From NCBI GenBank assembly GCA_000708835.1, contig DF237465.1, forward strand, positions 1 to 64,000: a stretch of DNA of 64,000 nt. Direction: 5' to 3'. Shown here piece by piece: positions 47,858 through 59,500 of the stretch (position 1 is its first letter; every line of letters starts with the position of its first letter). The notes beneath the pieces are model-generated. The model had not been told where the DNA came from, ran no database searches, and saw only the letters and a list, made by a program, of their open reading frames with translations. The translations under genes and the position numbers were made by a program. Origin of the DNA: Klebsormidium nitens. Taxonomy: Eukaryota > Streptophyta > Klebsormidiophyceae > Klebsormidiales > Klebsormidiaceae.

Positions 47858-50800
47858 TTACTTTAGCTGTTCCAACTCGTCCAGCAGGATCGTAAGCACC
47901 TCTTCTTTAAGCGGTATGTACAGGCAGTCCTGACCGTCGTGCCCTCTTCGCGTTTTGACCAGCTGGTGGTCTCGGAACTCGACAAGGTGCGTGCGCAACG
48001 TTGTCTCGCTGCTCACGATGAACTTCTCTCGGCAGAGTGTGTATAGACGATGGAAAGGGAGACCTGCGAAAGGGGGATTGTCAGTCTCCTTTTAGAACGG
48101 CTGACTTGTGCTGGCTGCCGTGATGGAAGCTTTTGAGGGAACTTGCAAACGGAGAAACCAATGGCCACGTCAGCGAAGACCACAGAATGGACCACAGAAA
48201 GGATCGGCAAGCTCTACAAGGAAGTCAAGGTTGCGCATGGCAGAACCGGGTGGTGACGTCAGCTATGGTGGGCGTCAAATAGCGGTTGACTGCTGTTCGA
48301 TAAATCGATCTTTAGATAAATGAGCCGGTATTAGATTGCCTAGCACCAACTCCCAATGGAAGTTCGATTCGAAGCTTAGTCCGAAGAGGATAAAGACGAT
48401 CGCTATGGCGCTGTGGTGTTTTCAATTCAGCTCTTTATGAAAGCTTCATGGGTTGGTCGGGATGCATGCCAAACGGCTACGACCGGTTGATCAGCAGGCC
48501 ATCAATAGATAACACCACTGGATATGAGTTCGGTCTGCGGCAACTCGAATCGTTCACGCAGACTGTCATTCAAGCGGACCTTATCAGCAAGTGCCGCCGC
48601 CGTTAGAACTGCAAAAGATGGACTAGGCAAGATCATCCTTCATTCGGGAACATAGTGAAAACAAACGAGCGTTCTAGCGGCCCCAAGCTGAGCTTACAAA
48701 ACGAGCGACGTCAGTACGAGTGTATTCACACCGACCTTGGTCGTGGTCGGGCGCCAGCTGCTGCCCGGCCAGCACTTTGAACACGCCCCGGGCGTTGGGC
48801 GTCAGACTTTTCAGCACTACGGCCGCGCCCCGAGCGCCTTTCTCGGCCCCCCGGGGAACTAGAAGTGGGGGAATGTGGGCGGTTTCCGCTGTGTACGGGG
48901 CGAAGGTCGGGGCGTGCTGCCACCACCAGCGGAAGAGTGTGCGCTCCGCGCGGTGGTCCCAGACTGCAAAAGGGAGGGTTAAGGAGGTTAAAGGGGTTAA
49001 CTGAGCGATAAAACGACGGCTTGTTGCGAGAGCCTCAAGGGAAGTCGGGGCGTGCTGCCACGAGCGGCGGAAGCGAGTGCGCTCCGCGTGGTGGTCCCAA
49101 ACTGGAAGAGGAGTGGGTTAGGAGAGGGTAAGAAGGGGCTAACCTGGGTGGTTTGACAAAACAATCGACTCCTGACCTGCTTGAATGAGCTTCGTACTTG
49201 GTTGCGCACCGAAAGAAGAGAGTGCCTTGACTGTGGGTTTACTCCACATGGACCGGGGATTCAGCACAAGGTAAATAAGCTTTTCCAATAAGTTGTGTTC
49301 TCATGGATGGATTCTCCGGATAGGATCAGGTCGATTGCCACCACAGAGCCACCCCAGATCTGGAAAAGGCGCAAACATGGTCCTCTCCCGCTTCGAAAGT
49401 CCAGTGTCGGGTAGGGACAGATTAGCACATACCGTGTTCGAGCTTCGAAGGGGACAGTTAGCTGGGGTTAAATGGCAGGTAAAACTTTCTCTGTTCTGCT
49501 CAATGCGGTCGGGATTTCGACCATGGACACCCCCAAGCAGAGGGCAGAGGGCCAAACTAAACGAGCGCTCGGCAACAAAGCAGTTATACCAAAAACCGCT
49601 TTTGGAAGGACCAACCAAGCTTACGCAGAGTGGCGTTAACGTTATCCACCGACGCGATTAGCCGCACCCCTCGACAGCGCGCCATCTCGCCGAGCAGCGC
49701 CTGCGCCTCCGGCTTCCGCAGATCTGGGCCGTCGATGTTGTGGACGATCAGGTAGAGATGCGATCTGAGCCGTCGATGGTCGAGGAAAGCGAGCAGGTCG
49801 TCTTCTTTGGCGGTGGAAGAGGGGTCGGGGGGGCGCTCCGAGGAGGGGGCGGGGCGTTTGCACTCGTGCTCCCAAAGAGTGCGGGTTACGAGGGCGAGGA
49901 CCTGGTTGACCAACTTGGTTAGGAGATCGCCGCAATTTCGCAAGAATTGAGAAACGGTGCAAAGTCGTGAGTAGTTCGCTTCTTTAGACAGAAAACAGGC
50001 TGGCAGAGCTCGACGGTGAGAAGGTCCAAGAACGGAAGCCATTGGTACCAGAGGTTTGGCTTTACCAATAAGGACTTGATCAACAACCGAGTAAGGACTC
50101 GACCAAGATGAACACTCAAGGACCCATTTCTGGTTTTCTGGAGACTTCGTTTTACGAGAGGCCACTCCCGCTTTTCGAAACACTTTCAGAGGTTGCTAAA
50201 ATTGGGGCTCGTTGAGACGGTTGAGGAACTTGGGTCGTGTGTTCAAAATCCGAATGGGAGGCTCCATTCTGGCCGGTTAAGTGAGCCCTTTCGCGAACAT
50301 TCTGACTCGTAGCCCTTGGTGCCACATCCTACTCAATTTTCGGTCAGTAGGGGCGACTACACGTCAGCAAGTGATCCTGATGACGGCAAACTTCACGGAC
50401 CCTGAAGGCAGTCCGGCTTCGACCTCCATGCAGCGCAGCAGTGCCCATCGTTAACCCCCCAAAAACGTCACCCATTTCCAGTTTACTTTTCGTGTGGCTT
50501 GATATGCTGCTGCCGAAAGTGCTGGAGCGTGCTATTCGACAAATCCTTACCTGTTTCAAATTTACAGCCGGAAGGAAGCCGTTGACCACGACCGCAGGCC
50601 CGTCGGTACAAGAAGCAGAGGCGAACCTTTCAAGCAACGCCCGCTTCGAGCCGAACCCGTAGAAAAGAAGGCTGAAACCACCGCTGCAAAGCAGCAACAA
50701 AAGCAATCTTGTTGACTCACCGTTCAAGGAGTTTATCCAGTGACATAGAGCGTCGATGTTCATGACAAACTAGTCAACCTCTAAACCAGTAGCGTTTGAA

Positions 50801-52790
50801 GTGTCTAGTCCTTGGCTTATAGTACAAAAGGAGGTTAGCAAGGACGCGGCTATGGATGCTGATCGCTGTTCTCGTCGACTGCATGCCCGTGCAGGCTCGG
50901 AGCTCCGCACGTGTCTTCTTGCCCGATAGATTCGGAATCTCGGATCTGTTTTCTGAGCGCTTTCCTTGTTGCAAACGTGGCGCCTACATTTCAAGGGAGA
51001 TACAGGAACCAATTTCTGCTTTACTCCCTTTCGACACCTTACTAATCAGACATTGGGGGTCGATCACACACTGGACAGAACTCCTGAGTTGCCCAAAGGG
51101 TATACGGCAATCGCCAATACAGAAGACAGAACCACCCCCTGAATATGAAAAGCGTATCAGTGTTTGCACAAAGAATCTCATAAATAGATTGTCTGAGTAC
51201 TAGTATTGTTCCTCGGCTAAGGAGAAACGTAAACTTTTTGGCGCTGCGCTTCGATTGACAACCCGTTTCGTCAAGCCCATTACAGAAAGTGACCCAACAA
51301 ACGATTACTTGACACTGAAATCCCATATTGCTGATTGAATAGGGAGTATTCACCTCAGTCGGAAGTGCCAGTCGTCAAAGTGCTGTGTATACGACTCCAG
51401 CAGTGCCGCCTGCTCCTCAGGATGCGACGGAGGCAGAGTCGCTTTGGCATCGCGCATCGCCTGCAACAAAGAAGGAACGAGGGGACTTTTCAAAGCCGAC
51501 TCCGAAAACTGCGTTTTGTCCTTCTCAAAGTTCCAAAACATCATCGAAATCAGACAGAAGCACGCTTCGAGGAAGGTCGCTGGACACACAGTCACAAGAC
51601 AGCTCGAATTTTGTCCAATGTTTCAGGTACTTTTCCATCATCGTCACCTTTAGAAGCCTAGGTCCCTTCTCTTTGCTCCCGCGTAAACCTCAGTACTTCT
51701 TGGCTTTGAAAGATGCTCATAGAACAGACAGATTTCCCAAGGTGAGGACTTCATCGCCCTATTGCCTGTTTGGTGAATTGAGGCAATGGACAAGAACACG
51801 GAATGGGCCCCCAAGTGACTCAGCAACCTTGGAAACAAATGCACAAGAAAAGGATGGAAAGTGCTTCGGCCCCCCATTGCACCTGCTCGCTAACTAGGTC
51901 GAGATCCTGCATCTTCCGGGCAGCTTTGCGGCCCCGCTTGGCCCCCTTGGGATTGGACGGCGGTTGGCTTGGGTCCTCATCTGATTCCTCACCGTCCCCC
52001 TGACTGCAAAAGACAAAGTAAAAGTCAACAATATTTGTCAGAGGTGAAACATCAACGTCCCTCATTCTGGCAGTAGCGTACTGCAGCCTTGTGCTGGCAA
52101 TTATGAAATTCCATTTCTCAAGTAATCGACGCCAGCGAAACAAAAACGACCGACCACTAGCTTTTATGTAGCTTGCGGCATTCAAGAAAGAAGGATGAGC
52201 TTGATTTGAAGCTTCTATTCAGACAATTGAGGCTTGTAAGCTGGCTTCAGGTTTCCCGATAAAAGTTTCTGGTGACATCAGCTCGTCTTCTGTTTGCTTT
52301 AGCTCGTGTTGCCCCAGCCACCAGCTAGAAGTAAAACCTTTTATGAAACTTAAGTCGACTTGTTTGCAGATCTCTGGTGCTTCAATGCTGCTGGTTAGTG
52401 TTGATGCACGTATTAGTGGTCACTGTGGTGCTTATTTCATCAGAAAGTGGGATTGTTGTCCTGTGCAAAGACAACAACTCTCAAAACAGTAAGTCACAGC
52501 ATTTGACTGTGCTACATCCTGGGATCCTTGACTTGAGCTCTGTGTGCCAACCCAGCTTGCTGCAAGCATAAAAGCGTTCTTTCTTGCAGCTTCCATTTAT
52601 TGTAGCACTCAACTATCTGCTGCAGAAAAAAGCAACCTCAGGTTCTCAACTAGTTCCACGTTTCTCACCCGAGGAGCGCTGCGATACTGGCGCCGTTCGC
52701 CTCAGTCTCCTTCTGCTTGCCCTTCTCTGCCCTTGAAGGCCCTGGAACAGCTTCTACATCCTCCCCTGCGCCAGCTGTGCTGTCCTCCAT
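47858..52790 (-). CDS. ORC2: Origin recognition complex subunit 2
   Basis: Seven exons: 52790-52669, 52003-51883, 51460-51354, 50683-50551, 49913-49625, 48963-48736, 48063-47858; phases match and give 401 residues, close to the size of plant ORC2. ORC2 is part of the complex that marks replication origins and loads the MCM helicase. Family marks: [18 protein letters not shown], then [14 protein letters not shown], then [17 protein letters not shown] and [10 protein letters not shown], then the C-terminal winged-helix part ([38 protein letters not shown]). The N-terminal about 80 residues are acidic and Lys-rich without motif. The start of exon 5 (49913) was set by phase and family fit; the frame is open further upstream. 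It is head-to-head with VPS39, with an initiator tRNA gene between them. Confidence 0.92.
49043..49105 (-). repeat. Echo of exon 6 border of ORC2, 138 bp upstream
   Basis: About 60 bp matching the start of ORC2 exon 6 (encoding [10 protein letters not shown]...WQHAPT) lie 138 bp upstream in transcription, with the AG acceptor kept at about 49102. A weaker third copy of the acceptor region may lie near 49367. All are in intron 5. Confidence 0.8.
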
Positions 52791-52966
52791 AGATGCCACC
52801 AACTTACTGCACGGCGTGCTGTAGATCCAATGCAACTTCGAGATTCCTGACACCCTCACAAAAACAAAGCACAGGTCTTTGACGTCCGTCCCCTTGATTC
52901 GCATAAAAGCCTCCTCATTGAACTTGAAGTTGAAGCCTATTAGGCAGTAGGTGGCAGTAGGTAGGC

Positions 52967-52971
52967 AAAAA
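52967..52971 (-). terminator. RNA polymerase III terminator of tRNA-iMet
   Basis: A run of five T on the minus strand, 34 nt after the tRNA 3' end. T runs of four or more end Pol III transcription. Confidence 0.6.
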
Positions 52972-53005
52972 GGAAATTCCGGAAGCTTGCCACTCTCTGC
53001 CAGTG

Positions 53006-53077
53006 TATCAGAGGAAGGTTTCGATCCTTCGACCTGTGGGTTATGGGCCCACCACGCTTCCGCTGCGCCACTCTGAT
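53006..53077 (-). tRNA. Initiator tRNA-Met (CAU)
   Basis: A 72-nt cloverleaf reads from 53077 down to 53006. The acceptor stem ATCAGAG pairs with CTCTGAT. The anticodon stem GTGGG/CCCAC closes a loop with anticodon CAT, and the T-stem GAAGG/CCTTC closes the loop ATCGAAA. The A in place of T54 and the A at position 60 of the T-loop, together with the A1-T72 acceptor pair and GC pairs at the anticodon stem, mark a eukaryotic cytosolic initiator rather than an elongator. No intron. All stems are intact, so it should be functional. Confidence 0.95.
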
Positions 53078-53525
53078 GGAGCGGGCAAACAGGGTGCGCA
53101 AATGAATACATAAAGCATATTGCGCAGTTCTTCGGGCCTCCGCAAGAGCTTGTTTCTAGTTGCTATGGTTCGCTAGTTTTGGCCCTGCCTTTCAATAGAA
53201 CACGGCGTTCGTACCTCATGCTTCTTAGTGAGCGCGGGCGCGCGCGTATTCAAAGCTGAGCTGGACAGGCCCAGGGCCACGGGACAGATGCTACACTGCC
53301 TACAGCCTCAGGCAAGAGAAAGACGCCGCATCCATGCATGGGCGTTGGAGGGCGGCCACTTGCGTCCTCGAGGAAATCTGTGCAACTTCCCGCTAACCTG
53401 GCGTCCGGGAGGTGTTGAGATGCACATCCTGCCAATATTGCTGAGGTGCACCCAAAATGAAGCGAGATTGGCAATGAGAGCAATCTGCCGTTGAAGTGAC
53501 ACATTGTTCAGCTTGTGGCAAGAGG

Positions 53526-56500
53526 ATGGTGCACTCTGCTTTCAAGGCAGTCTGCCTCGTGCCCGAGAGCCGAGTGAAAGTGGAGAGCGTGGCGCTCTGG
53601 GGAGACCGCTTGCTGGTTAGTATCCGTATTCTCAGCGGCTCCCGCCTTTTGCAAATCCCTTTGATTTGAGCCTGCCAGAACGCAGCTGAGAAATCTGGCC
53701 TGATGTATACTGTGCTGGCGCACAACTTCCTCTGAAGATTTGTGCTCTTTATAACTTGTGAAGGGCCTGTCTTGTTGATTGGCACGATAGGGAAGCTTCG
53801 GATGTCTTGTGCTGCTGAGTGCATATTCCACAGAATAGAAGGATCGGTTAAGTGCGTCTGGCTAGCTAACACCCAATTAATTTATTCATATCCTGCTCAA
53901 TCATGGCACTCTGATCAATGAATGAAAGGAAGTGACCTACGCTTCAACAATGTTTAATTTGTGTCGGTTTTCCTCCAGGTTGGCTGCCTTGATGGATCAC
54001 TGCAAGTGCATGGTCCCCCCCAAGGAGCGGAGTCCCCAGATGGAGCGCCCTACGCTCTTGTTGAGAAAAGGGTCGGCTTTGGCAAGAAGTCCATCGTGCA
54101 ATTGGACGTGCTTCAAGTGAGGCTACTTTCCTTATTGCTTTGAATCAGGTGCCTCACTATAGTTTTGGAATTAATTTCTCCTGTCAGGATCCACTTGCAG
54201 AAAGAAAGACATCAGCAATCCTGTTTCGGAGATTGAGGTCTGTTCCGCACTGCTGAAGCATGAGCCAGCATCTGCTGTCTAGTTTCAATTCTTCACAATG
54301 GACCTTCCACCCGAATGTGTCCTTTCGTTTGATCAGAACATCTTTCTCCCGCCCCCAGACCAGGGCAGGGACACATATACGACTTGCACTGGTGCTGATA
54401 AATTCTCAATTGAGCTGGCAGATGTTTTTCTCGTTTGTCCACAATCTACCCAATAAACCAATGGTTTGTCCACAATGGTCCCAACCAACCAACGGATATA
54501 ACGAGAAAACGGCCTGAAAAAATCCAACGCCGTTTTCCAACACACAATCTCCACTACCCCCTCTCCAGTCAAGAGCGCTTCTCGTGTCCCTCTCCGACGG
54601 CATCAGCCTGCACACCCTCCCCGAACTCGACCTCGTAACGCACCTCTACAAAACAAGGGGGGCCACTTCCTACGCCCTCCAGCCCCCCGCCGGCCTCCTC
54701 GCCGTTGCGCTCCGCCGGAAGCTCCTCGTCTACTCCTTCGACGCCGCGAACAAGGATGACGTCAGCATCTCGGAGAAGGCTGACGTCAGCATCCCGGACG
54801 CGGTGCGCACGATGGCCTGGGCGGGAGAGGGGGCGGTGTGCGTCGGGATCGGGCGGCAGTATTCGTTGGTGAACGTGCAGACGAGAGCGATGACGGACGT
54901 TTTTCCGACCGGTCGGATCGGGCCGCCGGTCGCGGCGGTGCTGCCGGAGGGCGAGCTGCTTCTGAGCAAGGTGCAGTTTATGCGCGGTCTCGTCTTTGCT
55001 TTCCCCTCTTTTCTTCTCGGCCCCGTTTTCCGTCCCGTTGGTAACTTATCATGGGCAATCATAGGGCGATCTCCGGCAAGTTCCTCGTATTCACCGTGTT
55101 AGGGCAAGAAGAAAACAGTGTTCTTGTAAGTGCACTTCAGATTTCGGACAGGTAGTGTCATGGCAACCCTCATTCACGAACACGTTTCTTACTGTATAGC
55201 AGGCTGATTCGAGTCGAGAGTCCCAAAGAAATTGTTCGAAAACGAATGACAAGAAGCACTGGAAGTGATGGCTTTGAAGTTGCAGTGTTTCATCCAAAGT
55301 CCTATCTTTTCCTGAATTTGGCGTAAAGCCGGTGTCGGGCCTTTGTTTGCCAGCGTCAGATCATGTTGTAGAGAGATTTCATCCATCAGAGCTGTTCCGT
55401 CTGACGAGATTTCGTTCTCGATGCTCGTGGCATCTTATTGAACCGCAGGCTTTTGCCCCCCTTCGATTGCAAGATACTTCAAAGTGCAAGTTCGTCCTTC
55501 GTCGAAGAGTTTCTTCGATCTTAGTCTGCGTCAAGAATCCTGTTCTGCTTACATGCATTTGCAGGATAATTAACGGCGTCTTCGTGGATGCTGCCAGAGC
55601 TCCTCCCTTCATCTTACTTCCTTCCTTGTTCTTACACTTCGTTTCTTGGATGAGAGTCCCTTTTTTGTCTCTCTTGTAGAACAAGATTGCCGTGCTTGTG
55701 GTTGCTGCCAAAGCGCCCTCCTTCCGCCTACTTCCCTTTCTTGTCCTTGCTTCTTGTTCCTGATTCAAACGTCTCTTTGATGACCCTTTTGCGGGACAAC
55801 ATCGGCGTGTTTGTGCACTGCTACTGAAGCTCCGTTACTGCTACTCCTATCATTTGCTTCAGATGGTTTCAGCAGTTTTATCAGCTTAACCCGAGTTAAC
55901 GCTCGCAAGGAGCCCGGTGTGTCGGAAAGCTTTCTCAGTCTTTGGCTTTCTGTTCTCGCAGGACAACATCGGCGTATTTGTGGATGCTGCCGGCAAGCCC
56001 ACCCGGACCGGCGGCCTCAGCTGGTCGGAGCCGCCGGCCTCTGTTATCGCCTCACCTCCGTACATCATTGCTTTGCTGACGCGCTTTGTCGAGGTAAAAG
56101 GCTTTTGTCTCTTCTATTTTGGGAAGTCGTTCCGAGTCTCAAGCACAAACTACCTGCCAACGACGAAGTGTAATTTTGTCCATAGTGCTCGCACAGCCGG
56201 CGGGAGAATCGATGTCGAAAAGCTGGAACGTAGGACAAATTGAAATGGTTTCTGGACAGCGGTCCGTCGGCTCTTCCTCGTCACGAATTCTTCCCGGCTT
56301 ACAAGCCCTTTCTTATGCAACACGTTGACTTGAAACTCTGTTCTGTGCACTGCGGGCTACCTAAAACCAAAGTCTAAAATGCACAAGTGGAAGAAAAAAT
56401 CGGTTTCGTCCTGGGTGATGGTCTCGGTGACAGTATGCGTCGTCGGGTGGTCCCTTTACTTTGTTACCGATCAAGTCGTTGTACTCGCTCTTTTCGCGCA

Positions 56501-59500
56501 GACTTTTTCCGTCGGTCCGATTATCACCCAGAACTTCCGGCGTGATCCTTCATAGTTGTCTGACGCCACACCTAAATTGAATCTGACGTCATCTCTCCAG
56601 GTGCGCTCGCTGCGCCCCCCTCACTCCCTGGTGCAGACCGTCCCTCTGCGCTCCATGACCCTGCTGACGTCAGCGCCAGCTGGCAGCGCCCTGGTGGCCG
56701 ACGACAAGGCCGTGTACCGCTTGCAGCCGGTCGACGTGGCAGCACAGGTAGGCTCTGCTGCTTTCTGTCGTTTCAATGAAGTGAGCGCTTTGCAAATCAG
56801 AAATTGGTTGCTTGGAGGTTTTCTGTTCGCTGAGGCTTCAGAGAAACATGAAGTTCACGGCTCGGGGATGCAACAATGCCCTGCCGCAGAGACAGTGGAA
56901 CGAGTTGCTCTGCTCTGTAACGCCGTGATAGTGTTGACTTTTGACTTTTGAGAAGCTTTGTCCAGACCCGCCAAGTTTTTAAATCTCCATTGTCCGCCAA
57001 CACGAGCACGCACTTGCTGAAGCGCAAGCACACCGTTTCAGCACTGTTTGACCCCGTGATCTTCTCCATGGATGTGAAACTGTTGCCAGCTTTTGACGTT
57101 TGCTTGGACGTGCAGATCTCGCAGCTCCTCGCGGGTCGCCAGTACGAGGACGCGTTGCTGCTTTGCCAGCAGCTGCAAGGGGAGGAGGCGCAGTCACGAA
57201 CAGCGAAGGAAGACGAGATCCATACGCGCTACGCAGAGGACCTGTTTCAGAGGGGCGAGTATGAGAGTGCCATGGTGAGAAACTATCTGGTTTCTCAGCC
57301 AGTCTGATCTCAGTATTCCGACCGAGGAAAGGCCTACTCAGATTATGTTGTCAAGCGCTGGCTTGCAATGTGATTTGTTGAACCGACGGAACACTGTGCA
57401 GAGCTGTTTGTATCTCGAAGGACACGCGCGAAATGCTGTCGAGTAGTCGAGATCTCCGGGCGAAGGGCTGTCGTCAACGGCTTCGAGAGCGGGGCTCAAG
57501 CGGGAATCTGGAAGCTATGATGACCAAAAGGGCATCACGCGTGACCTTCAACCGCAGAATATCGAGACTCAACGTGCCAACAAAAAAAGAGCACTGCTTT
57601 TCAGCTCTGCTAATGGGGTTTTTACCCTATCGTTTCCAACACTTTCTTTCCTTTTGGACTTGAACGCTCCGGTTGCGTAGCCCGCCTTACTCAACGCTCC
57701 GTTTCCAACTGCAGGCTCACTTTGCGGCAGCTCCCCTGGACCTTCCATCCCTCCTATCTCGATACTCCTCCATCGAGCTCCCGTCAAACATTCCCTCTGA
57801 ACCTGAAGCCCAGTTGAGAACCGGCCCCGACAACCTAAACAATCCTTATACCGAAAGACCCGTTTCTAGAGAGAGTTCCCTCTCGCCAACCGTTGCAAAC
57901 AGCCCGCTTGCGGGCCTCACCCTTACCCGCGCTCTGAAAGCCCTTTCGGAATTCTTGACACTGAAGCGGCCGGGCATAGTATCCCTAGTCGAGCCTCGCC
58001 GAAGTAGTGTCAGTCTGCCCTCCTCCGATTACAGCTCGAGGGAGCCTGCACCTTCTCAGGGCCTCTCGCCGCAGCAGCAGGCGACCCTTCTTGACACCGC
58101 GCTGCTCCAAGCGCTGCTGGCGACGGACAGTGTCAAGCAGGCGCGCCAGCTGCTCGACGGCCCCAACTTATGCCACGTGGCGACCTGTGAGCCGCTCCTT
58201 TCGGCAGATGGACGGTTCGAGGAGCTTTTGGCGTTGTATAGATCGCAAGGGGCGCATCGAGAGGCGCTCGATCTGCTCAGACGGCTGGCTGAAGACGGGT
58301 CTGGGGGGTCAGCTTTCGGGCATGAGCGGCTAGCGGAGTATTTGAAGCAGCTGGGGAGCGACAATATTGGCCTCCTGTTGGAGTACTCAAAATGGCTTTT
58401 GGAGGTGAGCGAACGTTCTGCTCTCGATGGTGCGAGCAATTAACATCCTCAGTTCTGCTTCAATCTATGAGGTAGGGAGAGCGTGCGAGGGATCGTGCCA
58501 TCGTTCGTGGATGGAGCGGCTCTTTCGCCTCCTCCAGGTCGCGTTTCCAGTTTTGCGTGAATCAAACGCTTTCATTCGAGTAGGCGAAGTTCGCGTTTCA
58601 GCGCATCTCGCAGTCAGCCTTTGAGCAAGGCTTTGTGGAAACGTCTGATGGTGGTGTCAGGAGCAGAATCCGGATGGCTCCTGTTGCTAACAGTCAGCGC
58701 CCATGAGCAGCCACGCCTTGCCGAATCCATCGCTGACACTTGCATTCTCTCCATCAGCTTGGTAAAGATTTCTGTTGCCTCATGTTTCAGAAGTCGCAGA
58801 ACGAAGTACGCCTCATGTTTCACAAGTCGCAGAACGAAGTACCCACCCTTCTTTGCAGGCTCATCCTGACGAAGGCCTCGCCCTCTTCAAAAACCTGGAC
58901 CCCCCCATCCCGCCCCAAACCGTCCTCGCCCACCTGCGCACCCACGCTCCCCAGCTCTCCGCCGCATACCTCGAACACATTCTGGGGGGGTCCGCGGGGA
59001 GTCAGCCGCCCAGCCTGCCCGCCACCCCCCCGCAGCTGTCCCGCCTCAGCAGCAGCAGCTTCGGGGGGGACAGTTTCGGGGGCGAGAGCACCCCCCCGGC
59101 GGCGAAAACGCCGACCGAGGACGAAGGGCTGAGCAAAGAGCTGGTGCATTTGTATCTCGAACGTGTTTTGGAGGAGGCCAAAGCGGGGAGTGTTTCAGGT
59201 CGGGGGGTCGGAGCGGAAACCGGAACAGCGGAAGGGGGAAGAAAGTGGGACGAGCGAGCGAAAAGCGAGACGCGGCAGAAACTGCTGTCGCTGCTCGAGC
59301 GGTCGACTGCGTACGATCCGAAGCGGCTGCTGTCCGAAATTGCGGACGGAGTTCTGCTGTACGAACGCGCTCTTCTGTTGGGCCGGCTGGGAAAACACCG
59401 GCAGGCGCTGTTTCTCTACTCGCGAGCGTTGGGGGATCCCCCAGCCGCGGAGGAATATTGCACGCGGTTCCACGAAGAGGGGGGGAACGTGGCGGGGGGG

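Larger units (their letters stand above)
52791..53525. promoter_or_regulatory. Bidirectional promoter region ORC2 / VPS39 containing a tRNA gene
   Basis: Only 735 bp separate the two start codons. The initiator tRNA-Met gene sits inside it on the ORC2 strand, with its terminator about 177 bp before the ORC2 ATG. Pol II and Pol III promoters must share the space. Confidence 0.6.
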
